From: Xanthostigma xanthostigma
Lineage: Eukaryota; Arthropoda; Insecta; Raphidioptera; Raphidiidae
Assembly: GCA_963575645.1 (NCBI GenBank)
Contig: OY754469.1
Coordinates: 25,872,001 to 25,936,000 of the forward strand
DNA: 64,000 nt
Direction: 5' to 3'
The notes beneath the pieces were generated by a model. The model had not been told where the DNA came from, ran no database searches, and was given only the letters and a program-made list of their open reading frames with translations. The position numbers and the translations under genes are program-made. Of this stretch, positions 15,601 to 29,661 are shown piece after piece. Positions within the stretch are counted from its first letter, which is position 1, and every line of letters begins with the position of its first letter.

Positions 15601-16991
15601 CAGTTTTTACATGCTTTACGACAATTAGGTGCAAATGAGTCCTTATAGGCAAAATTGCTTTATTTCATGAGGGTAAGTCTATTTACACTATAACATTCAG
15701 GTTTGGATCATTCTCTCATAAGAAAATGCAAACTGCATATTAACCATTATTTAAACCCAGACAAGCAGTTTTTACATGCTTTACGACATTTTAGTGCAAA
15801 TGAGTCCTTATAGGCAAAATTGCTTTATTTCATGAGGGTAAGTCTATTTACACTATAACATTCAGGTTTAGATCATTCTCTCATAAGAAAATGCAAACTC
15901 CATATTAACCATTATTTTAACGCAGACAAGCAGTTTTTACATGCTTTATGACAATTAGGGGCAAATGAGTACTTATAGGCAAAATTGCTTTATTTCATGA
16001 AGGTATAACAATTTACACTATAACATTCAGGTTTGGATCATTTTCTCATTAGAAAATGCAAACTGCATATTATCCATTATTTTAACGCAGACAAGCAGTT
16101 TTTACATGCTTTACGACAATTAGGTGCAAATAAGTCCTTATAGGCAAAATTGCTTTATTTTACAAAGGTAAGTTTACTTAAACTATAACATTCAGGTTTG
16201 GATCATTCTCTCATAAGAAAATGCAAACTGCATATTAACCATTATTTAAACGCAGACAAGCAGTTTTTACATGCTTTACGACAATTAGGTGCAAATGAGT
16301 CCTTATAGGCAAAATTGCTTTATTTCATGAGGGTAAGTCTATTTACACTATAACATTCAGGTTTGGATCATTCTCTCATAAGAAAATGCAAACTGCATAT
16401 TAACCATTATTTTAACGCAGACAAGCAGTTTTTACATGCTTTATGACAATTAGGGGCAAATGAGTACTTATAGGCAAAATTGCTTTATTTCATAAAGGTA
16501 TAACAATTTACACTATAACATTCAGGTTTGGATCATTTTCTCATTAGAAAATGCAAACTGCATATTATCCATTATTTTAACGCAGACAAGCAGTTTTTAC
16601 ATGCTTTACGACAATTAGGTGCAAATAAGTCCTTATAGGCAAAATTGCTTTATTTTACAAAGGTAAGTTTACTTAAACTATAACATTCAGGTTTAGATCA
16701 TTTTCTCATAAGAAAATGCAAACTGCATATTAACTATTATTTTAACGCATACAAGCAGTTTTTACATGCTTTATGACAATTAGGTGCAAATAGCTCTTTA
16801 TAGGCAAAATTGCTTTATTTCATGAGGGTAAGTCTATTTACACTATAACATTCAGGTTTGGATCATTCTTTCATAAGGAAATGCAAACTGCATATTAACC
16901 ATTATTTTAACGCAGACAAGCAGTTTTTACATGCTTCACGACAATTGCGTGCAAATTAGTCCTTATAGGCAAAATTGCTTTATTTTACAAA
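12671..16991 (+). repeat. Mosaic spacer block between the two 12.67-kb copies
   Basis: This is satellite only, assembled from copies of other blocks. First comes a two-monomer tandem duplication: the GCAAGCAAAT variant at 12491 repeats at 12821, 330 bp apart. 12869-15190 then copies 3632-5950 at offset 9237; shared markers are ATCGTTCTC at 3831 and 13068 and the extra-A monomer near 5000 and 14237. 15190-16991 resembles 40420-42060, sharing the TTTTAAATGCTT variant at about 15277 and 40511. No other content is seen. Confidence 0.82.
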
Positions 16992-19900
16992 GGTTAGTCT
17001 ATTTTCACTATAACATTTAGGTTTGGATCATTCTCTCATAAGAAAATGCAAACTGCATATTTACTATCATTTTCACGCAGACAAGCAGTTTTTACATGCT
17101 TCACGACAATTGCGTGCAAATGAGTCCTTATAAACAAAATTGCTTTATTTTACAAAGGTAAGTCTATTTACACTATAACATTCAGGTTTGGATCATTCTC
17201 TCATAAGAAAATGCAAACTGCATATTAACCATTATTTTAACGCAGACAAGCAGTTTTTACATGCTTTATGACAATTAGGGGCAAATGAGTACTTATAGGC
17301 AAAATTGCTTTATTTCATGAAGGTATAACAATTTACACTATAACATTCAGGTTTGGATCATTCTCTCATAAGAAAATGCAAACTGCATATTATCCATTAT
17401 TTTAACGCAGACAAGCAGTTTTTACATGCTTTACGACAATTAGGTGCAAATAAGTCCTTATAGGCAAAATTGCTTTATTTTACAAAGGTAAGTTTACTTA
17501 AACTATAACATTTATGTTTAGATCATTCTCTCATAAGAAAATGCAAACTGCATATTAACCATTATTCAAACGCAGACAAGCAGTTTTTACATGCTTTACG
17601 ACAATTAGGTGCAAATGAGTCCTTATAGGCAAAATTGCTTTATTTCATGAGGGTAAGTCTATTTACACTATACCATTCAGGTTTGGATCATTCTCTCATA
17701 AGAAAATGCAAACTGCATATTAACCATTATTTTAACGCAGACAAGCAGTTTTTACATGCTTTATGACAATTAGGGGCAAATGAGTACTTATAGGCAAAAT
17801 TGCTTTATTTCATGAAGGTATAACAATTTACACTATAACATTCAGGTTTGGATCATTTTCTCATTAGAAAATGCAAACTGCATATTATCTATTATTTTAA
17901 CGCAGACAAGCAGTTTTTACATGCTTTACGACAATTAGGTGCAAATAAGTCCTTATAGGCAAAATTGCTTTATTTTACAAAGGTAAGTTTACTTAAACTA
18001 TAACATTCAGGTTTAGATCATTCTCTCATAAGAAAATGCAAACTGCATATTAACTATTATTTTAACGCATACAAGCAGTTTTTACATGCTTTATGACAAT
18101 TAAGTGCAAATAGGTCTTTATAGGCAAAATTGCTTTATTTCATGAGGGTAAGTCTATTTACACTATAACATTCAGGTTTGGATCATTCTTTCATAAGGAA
18201 ATGCAAACTGCATATTAACCATTATTTTAACGCAGACAAGAAGTTTTTACATGCTTTATGACAATTAGGTGCAAATGAGTCTTTATAGGCAAAATTGCTT
18301 TATTTCATGAGGGTAAGTCTATTTACACTATAACATTCAGGTTTGGATCATTCTCTCATAAGAAAATGCAAACTGCATATTAACCATTATTTTAACGCAG
18401 ACAAGCAGTTTTTACATGCTTTATGACAATTAGGGGCAAATGAGTCCTTATAGGCAAAATTGCTTTATTTCATGAAGGTATAACTATTTACACTATAACA
18501 TTCAGGTTTGGATCATTCTCTCATAAGAAAATGCAAACTGCATATTATCCATTATTTTAACGCAGACAAGCAGTTTTTACATGCTTTACGACAATTAGGT
18601 GCAAATAAGTCCTTATAGGCAAAATTGCTTTATTTTACAAAGGTAAGTTTACTTAAACTATACTATTCAGGTTTAGATCATTCTCTCATAAGAAAATGCA
18701 AACTGCATATTAACTATTATTTTAACGCATACAAGCAGTTTTTACATGCTTTATGAAAATTAGGTGCAAATGAGTCTTTATAGGCAAAATTGCTTTATTT
18801 CATGAGGATAAGTCTATTTACACTATAACATTCAGGTTTGGATCATTCTCTCAAGAAAATGCAAACTGCATAATTACTATCATTTTAACGCATACAAGCA
18901 GTTTTTACATGCTTTATGACAATTAGGTGCAAATGAGTCTTTATAGGCAAAATTGATTTATTTCATGAGGGTAAGTCTATTTACACTATAACATTCAGGT
19001 TTGGATCATTCTTTCATAAGAGAATGCAAACTGCATATTAACCATTATTTTAACGCAGACAAGAAGTTTTTACATGCTTTATGACAATTAGGTGCAAATG
19101 AGTCTTTATAGGCAAAATTGCTTTATTTCATGAGGGTAAGTCTATTTACACTATAACATTCAGGTTTGGATCATTCTCTCATAAGAAAATGCAAACTGCA
19201 TATTAACCATTATTTTAACGCAGACAAGCAGTTTTTACATGCTTTATGACAATTAGGGGCAAATGAGTCCTTATAGGCAAAATTGCTTTATTTCATGAAG
19301 GTATAACTATTTACACTATAACATTCAGGTTTGGATCATTCTCTCATAAGAAAATGCAAACTGCATATTATCCATTATTTTAACGCAGACAAGCAGTTTT
19401 TACATGCTTTACGACAATTAGGTGCAAATAAGTCCTTATAGGCAAAATTGCTTTATTTTACAAAGGTAAGTTTACTTAAACTATACTATTCAGGTTTAGA
19501 TCATTCTCTCATAAGAAAATGCAAACTGCATATTAACTATTATTTTAACGCATACAAGCAGTTTTTACATGCTTTATGAAAATTAGGTGCAAATGAGTCT
19601 TAATAGGCAAAATTGCTTTATTTCATGAGGATAAGTCTATTTACACTATACCATTCAGGTATGGATCATTCTCTCATAAGAAAATGCAAACTGCATATTT
19701 ACTATCATTTTAACGCATACAAGCAGTTTTTACATGCTTTATGACAATTAGGTGCAAATGAGTCTTTATAGGCAAAATTGCTTTATTTCATGAGGGTAAG
19801 TCTATTTACACTATAACATTCAGGTTTGGATCATTCTTATATAAGAGAATGCAAACTGCATATTAACCATTATTTTAACGCAGACAAGCAGTTTTTACAT

Positions 19901-22900
19901 GCTTCACGACAATTAGGTGCAAATGAGTCTTTATATTCAAAATTGCTTTATTTTACAAAGGTAAGTCTATTTTTACTATAACATTCAGGTTTAGATCATT
20001 TTCTCATAAGAAAATGCAAACTGCATATTAACCATTATTTTAACGCATACAAGCAGTTTTTACATGCTTTATGACAACTAGGGGCAAATGAGTCCTTATA
20101 GGCAAAATTGCTTTATATCATGAAGGTAAGTCTATTTACACTATAACATTTAGGTTTGGATCATTCTCTCATAAGGAAATGCAAACTGCATATTAACCAT
20201 TATTTTAACGCAAACAAGCAGTTTTTACATGCTTCACGACAATTGCGTGCAAATGAGTCCCTATAAACAAAATTGCTTTATTTTACACAGGTAAGTCTAT
20301 TTACACTATAACATTCAGGTTTGGATCATTCTCTCATAAGAAAATGCAAACTGCATATTAACCATTATTTAAACGCAGACAAGCAGTTTTTACATGCTTT
20401 ACGACAATTAGGTGCAAATGAGTCTTTATAGGCAAAATTGCTCTATTTCATGAGGATAAGTCTATTTACACTATAACATTCAGGTTTGGATCATTCTTTC
20501 ATAAGAAAATGCAAACTGCATATTAACCATTATTTTAACGCAGACAAGCAGTTTTTACATGCTTTATGACAATTAGGTGCAAATGAGTCTTTATAGGCAA
20601 AATTGCTTTATTTCATGAGGGTAAGTCTATTTACACTATAACATTCAGGTTTGGATCATTCTCTCATAAGAAAATGCAAACTGCATATTAACCATTATTT
20701 TAACGCAGACAAGCAGTTTTTACATGCTTTATGACAATTAGGGGCAAATGAGTCCTTATAGGCAAAATTGCTTTATTTCATGAAGGTATAACTATTTACA
20801 CTATAACATTCAGGTTTGGATCGTTCTCTCATAAGAAAATGCAAACTGCATATTATCCATTATTTTAACGCAGACAAGCAGTTTTTACATGCTTTACGAC
20901 AATTAGGTGCAAATAAGTCCTTATAGGCAAAATTGCTTTATTTTACAAAGGTAAGTTTACTTAAACTATACTATTCAGGTTTAGATCATTCTCTCATAAG
21001 AAAATGCAAACTGCATATTAACCATTAATTTAACGCAGACAAGCAGTTTTTACATGCTTTATGACAATTAGGTGCAAATGAGTCTTTATAGGCAAAATTG
21101 CTTTATTTCATGAGGGTTAGTCTATTTAAACTATAACATTCAGGTTTGGATCATTCTCTCATAAGAAAATGCAAACTGCATATTAACCATTATTTTAACG
21201 CAGACAAGCAGTTTTTACATGCTTTACGACAATTAGGTGCAAATGAGTCTTTATATTCAAAATTGCTTTATTTCATGAGGATAAGTCTATTTACACTATA
21301 ACATTCAGGTTTGGATCATTCTTTCATAAGAAAATGCAAACTGCATATTAACCATTATTTTAACGCAGACAAGCAGTTTTTACAAGCTTTATGACAATTA
21401 GGTGCAAATGAGTCTTTATAGGCAAAATTGCTTTATTTCATGAGGGTTAGTCTATTTACACTATAACATTCAGGTTTGGATCATTCTTTCATAAGAAAAT
21501 GCAAACTGCATATTAACCATTATTTTAACGCAGACAAGCAGTTTTTACATGCTTTATGACAATTAGGTGCAAATGAGTCTTTATAGGCAAAATTGCTTTA
21601 TTTCATGAGGGTTAGTCTATTTACACTATAACATTCAGGTTTGGATCATTCTCTCATAAGAAAATGCAAACTGCATATTAACCATTATTTTAACGCAGAC
21701 AAGCAGTTTTTACATGCTTTATGACAATTAGGGGCAAATGAGTCCTTATAGGCAAAATTGCTTTATTTAATGAAGGTAAGTCTATTTACACTATGACATT
21801 CAGGTTTGGATCTTTCTCTCATAAGAAAATGCAAACTGCATATTTACTATCATTTTAACGCATACAAGCAGTTTTTACATGCTTTATGACAATTAAGTGC
21901 AAATGAGTTTTTATAGGCAAAATTGCTTTATTTTATGAAGGTAAGTCTATTTACACTATAACATTCAGGTTTGGATCATTCTCTCATAAGAAAAATGCAA
22001 ACTGCATATTAACTATTATTTTATCGCAGACAAGCAGTTTTTACATGCTTCACGACAATTGCGTGCAAGTGAGTCTTTATAGGCAAAATTGCTTTATTTT
22101 ACAAAGGTAAGTCTATTTACACTATAACATTCAGGTTTGGATCATTCTCTCATAAGAAAATGCAAACTGCATATTAACCATTATTTAAACGCAGACAAGC
22201 AGTTTTTACATGCTTTACGACAATTAAGTGCAAATAAGTCTTTATAGGCAAAATTGCTTTATTTCATGAGGGTAAGTCTATTTACACTATAATATTCAGG
22301 TTTGGATCATTCTCTCATAAGAAAATGAAAACTGCATATTAACCATTATTTAAACGCAGACAAGCAGTTTTTACATGCTTCACGACAATTGCGTGCAAAT
22401 GAGTCCTTATAGGCAAAATTGCTTTATTTTACAAAGGTAAGTCTATTTACACTATAACATTCAGGTTTGGATCAATTTCTCATAAGAAAATGCAAACTGC
22501 ATATTAACCATTATTTAAACGCAGACAAGCAGTTTTTACATGCTTTACGACAATTAGGTGCAAATGAGTCCTTATAGGCAAAATTGCTTTATTTTATGAA
22601 GGTATAACAATTTACACTATAACATTCAGGTTTGGATCATTTTCTCATTAGAAAATGCAAACTGCATATTATCCATTATTTTAACGCAGACAAGCAGTTT
22701 TTACATGCTTTACGACAATTAGGTGCAAATAAGTCCTTATAGGCAAAATTGCTTTATTTTACAAAGGTAAGTTTACTTAAACTATAACATTCAGGTTTAG
22801 ATCATTCTCTCATAAGAAAATGCAAAATGCATATTAACTATTATTTTAACGCATACAAGCAGTTTTTACATGCTTTATGACAATTAGGTGCAAATAAGTC

Positions 22901-25900
22901 TTTATAGGCAAAATTGCTTTATTTCATGAGGGTAAGTCTATTTACACTATAACATTCAGGTTGGATCACTCTTTCATAAGGAAATGCAAACTGCATATTA
23001 ACCATTATTTTAACGCAGACAAGCAGTTTTTACATGCTTCACGACAATTGCGTGCAAATTAGTCCTTATAGGCAAAATTGCTTTATTTTACAAAGGTTAG
23101 TCTATTTTCACTATAACATTCAGGTTTTGATCATTCTCTCATAAGAAAATGCAAACTGCATATTATACATTATTTTAACGCATACAAGCAGTTTTTACAT
23201 GCTTTATGACAATTAGGGGCAAATGAGTCCTTATAGGCAAAATTGCTTTATTTCATGAAGGTAAATCTATTTACACTATAAAATTCAGGTTTGGATCATT
23301 CTCTTCTAAGAAAATGCAAACTGCATATTTACTATCATTTTCACGCAGACAAGCAGTTTTTACATGCTTCACGACAATTGCGGGCAAATGAGTCCTTATA
23401 TGCAACATTGCTTTATTTTACAAAGGTAAGTCAATTTACACTATAATATTCAGGTTTGGATTATTCTCTCATAAGAAAATGCAAACTGCATATTAACCAT
23501 TATTATAACGCAGACAAGCAGTTTTTACATGCTTTATGACAATTAGGTGCAAATGAGTCTTTATAGGCAAAATTGCTTTATTTCATGAGGGTTAGTCTAT
23601 TTACACTATAACATTCAGGTTTGGATGATTCTCTCATAAGAAAATGCAAACTGCATATTAACCATTATTTTAACGCAAACAAGCAGTTTTTACATGCTTC
23701 ACGACAATTGCGTGCAAATGAGTCCTTATAGGCAAAATTGCTTTATTTTTCAAAGGTAAGTCTATTTACACTATAACATTCAGGTTTGGATCATTCTCTC
23801 ATAAGAAAATGCAAACTGCATATTAACCATTATTTAAACGCAGACAAGCAGTTTTTACATGCTTTACGACAATTAGGTGCAAATGAGTCTTTATAGGCAA
23901 AATTGCTTTATTTCATGAGGATAAGTCTATTTACACTATAACATTTAGGTTTGGATCATTCTTTCATAAGAAAATGCAAACTGCATATTAACCATTATTT
24001 TAACGCAGACAAGCAGTTTTTACATGCTTCACGACAATTGCGAGCAAATGAGTCCTTATAGGCAAAATTGCTTTATTTTACAAAGGTAAGTCTATTTACA
24101 CTATAACATTCAGGTTTGGATCATTCTCTCATAAGAAAATGCAAACTGCATATTAACCATTATTTTAACGCAGACAAGCAGTTTTTACATGCTTTATGAC
24201 AATTAGGGGCAAATGAGTCCTTATAGGCAAAATTGCTTTATTTCATGAAGGTATAACTATTTACACTATAACATTCAGGTTTGGATCATTCTCTCTTAAG
24301 AAAATGCAAACTGCATATTATCCATTATTTTAACGCAGACAAGCAGTTTTTACATGCTTTACGACACTTAGGTGCAAATAAGTCCTTATAAGCAAAATTG
24401 CTTTATTTTACAAAGGTAAGTTTACCTAAACTATAACATTCAGGTTTAGATCATTCTCTCATAAGAAAATGCAAACTGCATATTAACTATTATTTTAACG
24501 CATACAAGCAGTTTTTACATGCTTTATGAAAATTAGGTGCAAATGAGTCTTTATAGGCAAAATTGCTTTATTTCATGAGGATAAGTCTATTTACACTATA
24601 ACATTCAGGTTTGGATCATTCTCTCATAAGAAAATGCAAACTGCATATTTACTATCATTTTAACGCATACAAGCAGTTTTTACATGCTTTATGACAATTA
24701 GGTGCAAATGAGTCTTTATAGGCAAAATTGCTTTATTTCATGAGGGTAAGTCTATTTACACTATAACATTCAAGTTTGGATCATTCTTTCATAAGAGAAT
24801 GCAAACTGAATATTAACCATTATTTTAACGCAGACAAGCAGTTTTTACATGCTTCACGACAATTAGGTGCAAATGAGTCCTTATAGGCAAAGTTGCTTTA
24901 TTTTACAAAGGTAAGTCTATTTTTACTATAACATTCAGGTTTAGATCATTTTCTCATAAGAAAATGCAAACTGCATATTAACCATTATTTTAACGCATAC
25001 AAGCAGTTTTTACATGCTTTATGACAACTAGGGGCAAATGAGTCCTTATAGGCAAAATTGCTTTATTTCATGAAGGTAAGTTTATTTACACTATAACATT
25101 TAGGTTTGGATCATTCTCTCATAAGAAAATGCAAACTGCATATTAACCATTATTTTAACGCAAACAAGCAGTTTTTACATGCTTTACGACAATTGCGTGC
25201 AAATGAGTCCTTATAAACAAAATTGCTTTATTTTACAAAGGTAAGTCTATTTACACTATAACATTCAGGTTTGGATCATTCTCTCATAAGAAAATGCAAA
25301 CTGCATATTAACCATTATTTAAACGCAGACAAGCAGTTTTTACATGCTTCACGACAATTGCGTGCAAATGAGTCCTTATAAACAAAATTGCTTTATTTTA
25401 CAAAGGTAAGTCTATTTACACTATACATTCAGGTTTGGATCATTCTCTAATAAGAAAATGCAAACTGCATATTAACCATTATTTTAACGCAGACAAGCAG
25501 TTTTTACATGCTTTATGACAATTAGGGGCAAATGAGTCCTTATAGGCAAAATTGCTTTATTTCATGAAGGTATAACTATTTACACTATAACATTCAGGTT
25601 TGGATCATTCTCTCATAAGAAAATGCAAACTGCATATTATCCATTATTTTAACGCAGACAAGCAGTTTTTACATGCTTTACGACAGTTAGGTGCAAATAA
25701 GTCCTTATAGGCAAAATTGCTTTATTTTACAAAGGTAAGTTTACTTAAACTATAACATTCAGGTTTAGATCATTCTCTCATAAGAAAATACAAACTGCAT
25801 ATTAACTATTATTTTAACGCATACAAGCAGTTTTTACATGCTTTATGACAATTAGGTGCAAATGAGTCTTTATAGGCAAAATTGCTTTATTTCATGAGGG

Positions 25901-28900
25901 TAAGTCTATTTACACTATTACATTCAGGTTTGGATCATTCTCTCATAAGAAAATGCAAACTGCATATTTACTATCATTTTAACGCATACAAGCAGTTTTT
26001 ACATGCTTTATGACAATTAGGTGCAAATGAGTCTTTATAGGCAAAATTGCTTTATTTCATGAGGGTAAGTCTATTTACACTATAACATTCAGGTTTGGAT
26101 CATTCTTTCATAAGAAAATGCAAACTGCATATTAACCATCATTTTAACGCAGACAAGCAGTTTTTACATGCTTCACGACAATTGCAAGCAAATGAGTCCT
26201 TATAGGCAAAATTGCTTTATTTTACAAAGGTAAGTCTATTTACACTATAACATTCAGGTTTGGATCATTCTCTCATAAGAAAATGCAAACTGCATATTAA
26301 CCATTATTTAAACGCAGACAAGCAGTTTTTACATGCTTTACGACAATTAGGTGCAAATGAGTCCTTATAGGCAAAATTGCTTTATTTCATGAGGGTAAGT
26401 CTATTTACACTATAACATTCAGGTTTGGATCATTCTCTCATAAGAAAATGCAAACTGCATATTAACCATTATTTAAACCCAGACAAGCAGTTTTTACATG
26501 CTTTACGACATTTTAGTGCAAATGAGTCCTTATAGGCAAAATTGCTTTATTTCATGAGGGTAAGTCTATTTACACTATAACATTCAGGTTTAGATCATTC
26601 TCTCATAAGAAAATGCAAACTCCATATTAACCATTATTTTAACGCAGACAAGCAGTTTTTACATGCTTTATGACAATTAGGGGCAAATGAGTACTTATAG
26701 GCAAAATTGCTTTATTTCATGAAGGTATAACAATTTACACTATAACATTCAGGTTTGGATCATTCTCTCATAAGAAAATGCAAACTGCATATTATCCATT
26801 ATTTTAACGCAGACAAGCAGTTTTTACATGCTTTACGACAATTAGGTGCAAATAAGTCCTTATAGGCAAAATTGCTTTATTTTACAAAGGTAAGTTTACT
26901 TAAACTATAACATTTAGGTTTGGATCATTCTCTCATAAGAAAATGCAAACTGCATATTAACCATTATTTAAACGCAGACAAGCAGTTTTTACATGCTTTA
27001 CGACAATTAGGTGCAAATGAGTCCTTATAGGCAAAATTGCTTTATTTCATGAGGGTAAGTCTATTTACACTATAACATTCAGGTTTGGATCATTCTCTCA
27101 TAAGAAAATGCAAACTGCATATTAACCATTATTTTAACGCAGACAAGCAGTTTTTACATGCTTTATGACAATTAGGGGCAAATGAGTACTTATAGGCAAA
27201 ATTGCTTTATTTCATGAAGGTATAACAATTTACACTATAACATTCAGGTTTGGATCATTCTCTCATAAGAAAATGCAAACTGCATATTTACTATCCTTTT
27301 AACGCATACAAGCAGTTTTTACATGCTTTATGACAATTAGGTGCAAATGAGTCTTTATAGGCAAAATTGCTTTATTTCATGAGGGTAAGTCTATTTACAC
27401 TATAACATTCAGGTTTGGATCATTCTTTCATAAGAGAATGCAAACTGCATATTAACCATTATTTTGACGCAGACAAGCAGTTTTTACATGCTTCACGACA
27501 ATTTGGTGCAAATGAGTCCTTATAGGCAAAATTGCTTTATTTTACAAAGGTTAGTCTATTTTTACTATAACATTCAGGTTTAGATCATTTTCTCATAAGA
27601 AAATGAAAACTGCATATTAACCATTATTTTAACGCATACAAGCAGTTTTTACATGCTTTATGACAACTAGGGGCAAATGAGTCCTTATAGGCAAAATTGC
27701 TTTATTTCATGAAGGTAAGTCTATTTACACTTTAACATTTAGGTTTGGATCATTCTCTCATAAGAAAATGCAAACTGCATATTAACCATTATTTTAACGC
27801 AAACAAGCAGTTTTTACATGCTTCACGACAATTGCGTGCAAATGAGTCCTTATAAACAAAATTGCTTTATTTTACAAAGGTAAGTCTATTTACACTATAC
27901 ATTCAGGTTTGGATCATTCTCTAATAAGAAAATGCAAACTGCATATTAACCATTATTTTAACGCAGACAAGCAGTTTTTACATGCTTTATGACAATTAGG
28001 GGCAAATGAGTCCTTATAGGCAAAATTGCTTTATTTCATGAAGGTATAACTATTTACACTATAACATTCAGGTTTGGATCATTCTCTCATAAGAAAATGC
28101 AAACTGCATATTATCCATTATTTTAACGCAGACAAGCAGTTTTTACATGCTTTACGACAATTAGGTGCAAATAAGTCCTTATAGGCAAAATTGCTTTATT
28201 TTACAAAGGTAAGTTTACTTAAACTATAACATTCAGGTTTAGATCATTCTCTCATAAGAAAATACAAACTGCATATTAACCATTATTTTAACGCAGACAA
28301 GCAGTTTTTACATGCTTCACGACAATTTGGTGCAAATGAGTCCTTATAGGCAAAATTGCTTTATTTTACAAAGGTAAGTCTATTTTTACTATAACATTCA
28401 GGTTTAGATCATTTTCTCATAAGAAAATGCAAACTGCATATTAACCATTATTTTAACGCATACAAGCAGTTTTTACATGCTTTATGACAACTAGGGGCAA
28501 ATGAGTCCTTATAGGCAAAATTGCTTTATTTCATAAAGGTAAGTCTATTTACACTTTAACATTTAGGTTTGGATCATTCTCTCATAAGAAAATGCAAACT
28601 GCATATTAACCATTATTTTAACGCAAACAAGCAGTTTTTACATGCTTCACGACAATTGCGTGCAAATGAGTCCTTATAAACAAAATTGCTTTATTTTACA
28701 AAGGTAAGTCTATTTACACTATACATTCAGGTTTGGATCATTCTCTAATAAGAAAATGCAAACTGCATATTAACCATTATTTTAACGCAGACAAGCAGTT
28801 TTTACATGCTTTATGACAATTAGGGGCAAATGAGTCCTTATAGGCAAAATTGCTTTATTTCATGAAGGTATAACTATTTACACTATAACATTCAGGTTTG

Positions 28901-29661
28901 GATCATTCTCTCATAAGAAAATGCAAACTGCATATTATCCATTATTTTAACGCAGACAAGCAGTTTTTACATGCTTTACGACAATTAGGTGCAAATAAGT
29001 CCTTATAGGCAAAATTGCTTTATTTTACAAAGGTAAGTTTACTTAAACTATAACATTCAGGTTTAGATCATTCTCTCATAAGAAAATACAAACTGCATAT
29101 TAACTATTATTTTAACGCATACAAGCAGTTTTTACATGCTTTATGACAATTAGGTGCAAATGAGTCTTTATAGGCAAAATTGCTTTATTTCATGAGGGTA
29201 AGTCTATTTACACTATTACATTCAGGTTTGGATCATTCTCTTATAAGAAAATGCAAACTGCATATTTACTATCATTTTAACGCATACAAGCAGTTTTTAC
29301 ATGCTTTATGACAATTAGGTGCAAATGAGTCTTTATAGGCAAAATTGCTTTATTTCATGAGGGTAAGTCTATTTACACTATAACATTCAGGTTTGGATCA
29401 TTCTTTCATAAGAAAATGCAAACTGCATATTAACCATCATTTTAACGCAGACAAGCAGTTTTTACATGCTTCACGACAATTGCAAGCAAATGAGTCCTTA
29501 TAGGCAAAATTGCTTTATTTTACAAAGGTAAGTCTATTTACACTATAACATTCAGGTTTGGATCATTCTCTCATAAGAAAATGCAAACTGCATATTAACC
29601 ATTATTTAAACGCAGACAAGCAGTTTTTACATGCTTTACGACAATTAGGTGCAAATGAGTC
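16992..29661 (+). repeat. Higher-order block, copy 2 of the 12.67-kb duplication
   Basis: Repeats 1-12670 at a constant offset of 16991 bp (103 monomers minus four bases) with only a handful of base differences. It contains the same nested five-monomer duplication. From about 25.4 to 27.3 kb it is itself echoed at about 28.7-30.6 kb (offset 3298 bp, 20 monomers; for example the TTTAAACCC variant at 26472 and 29770). No gene or insert is seen. Confidence 0.9.
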
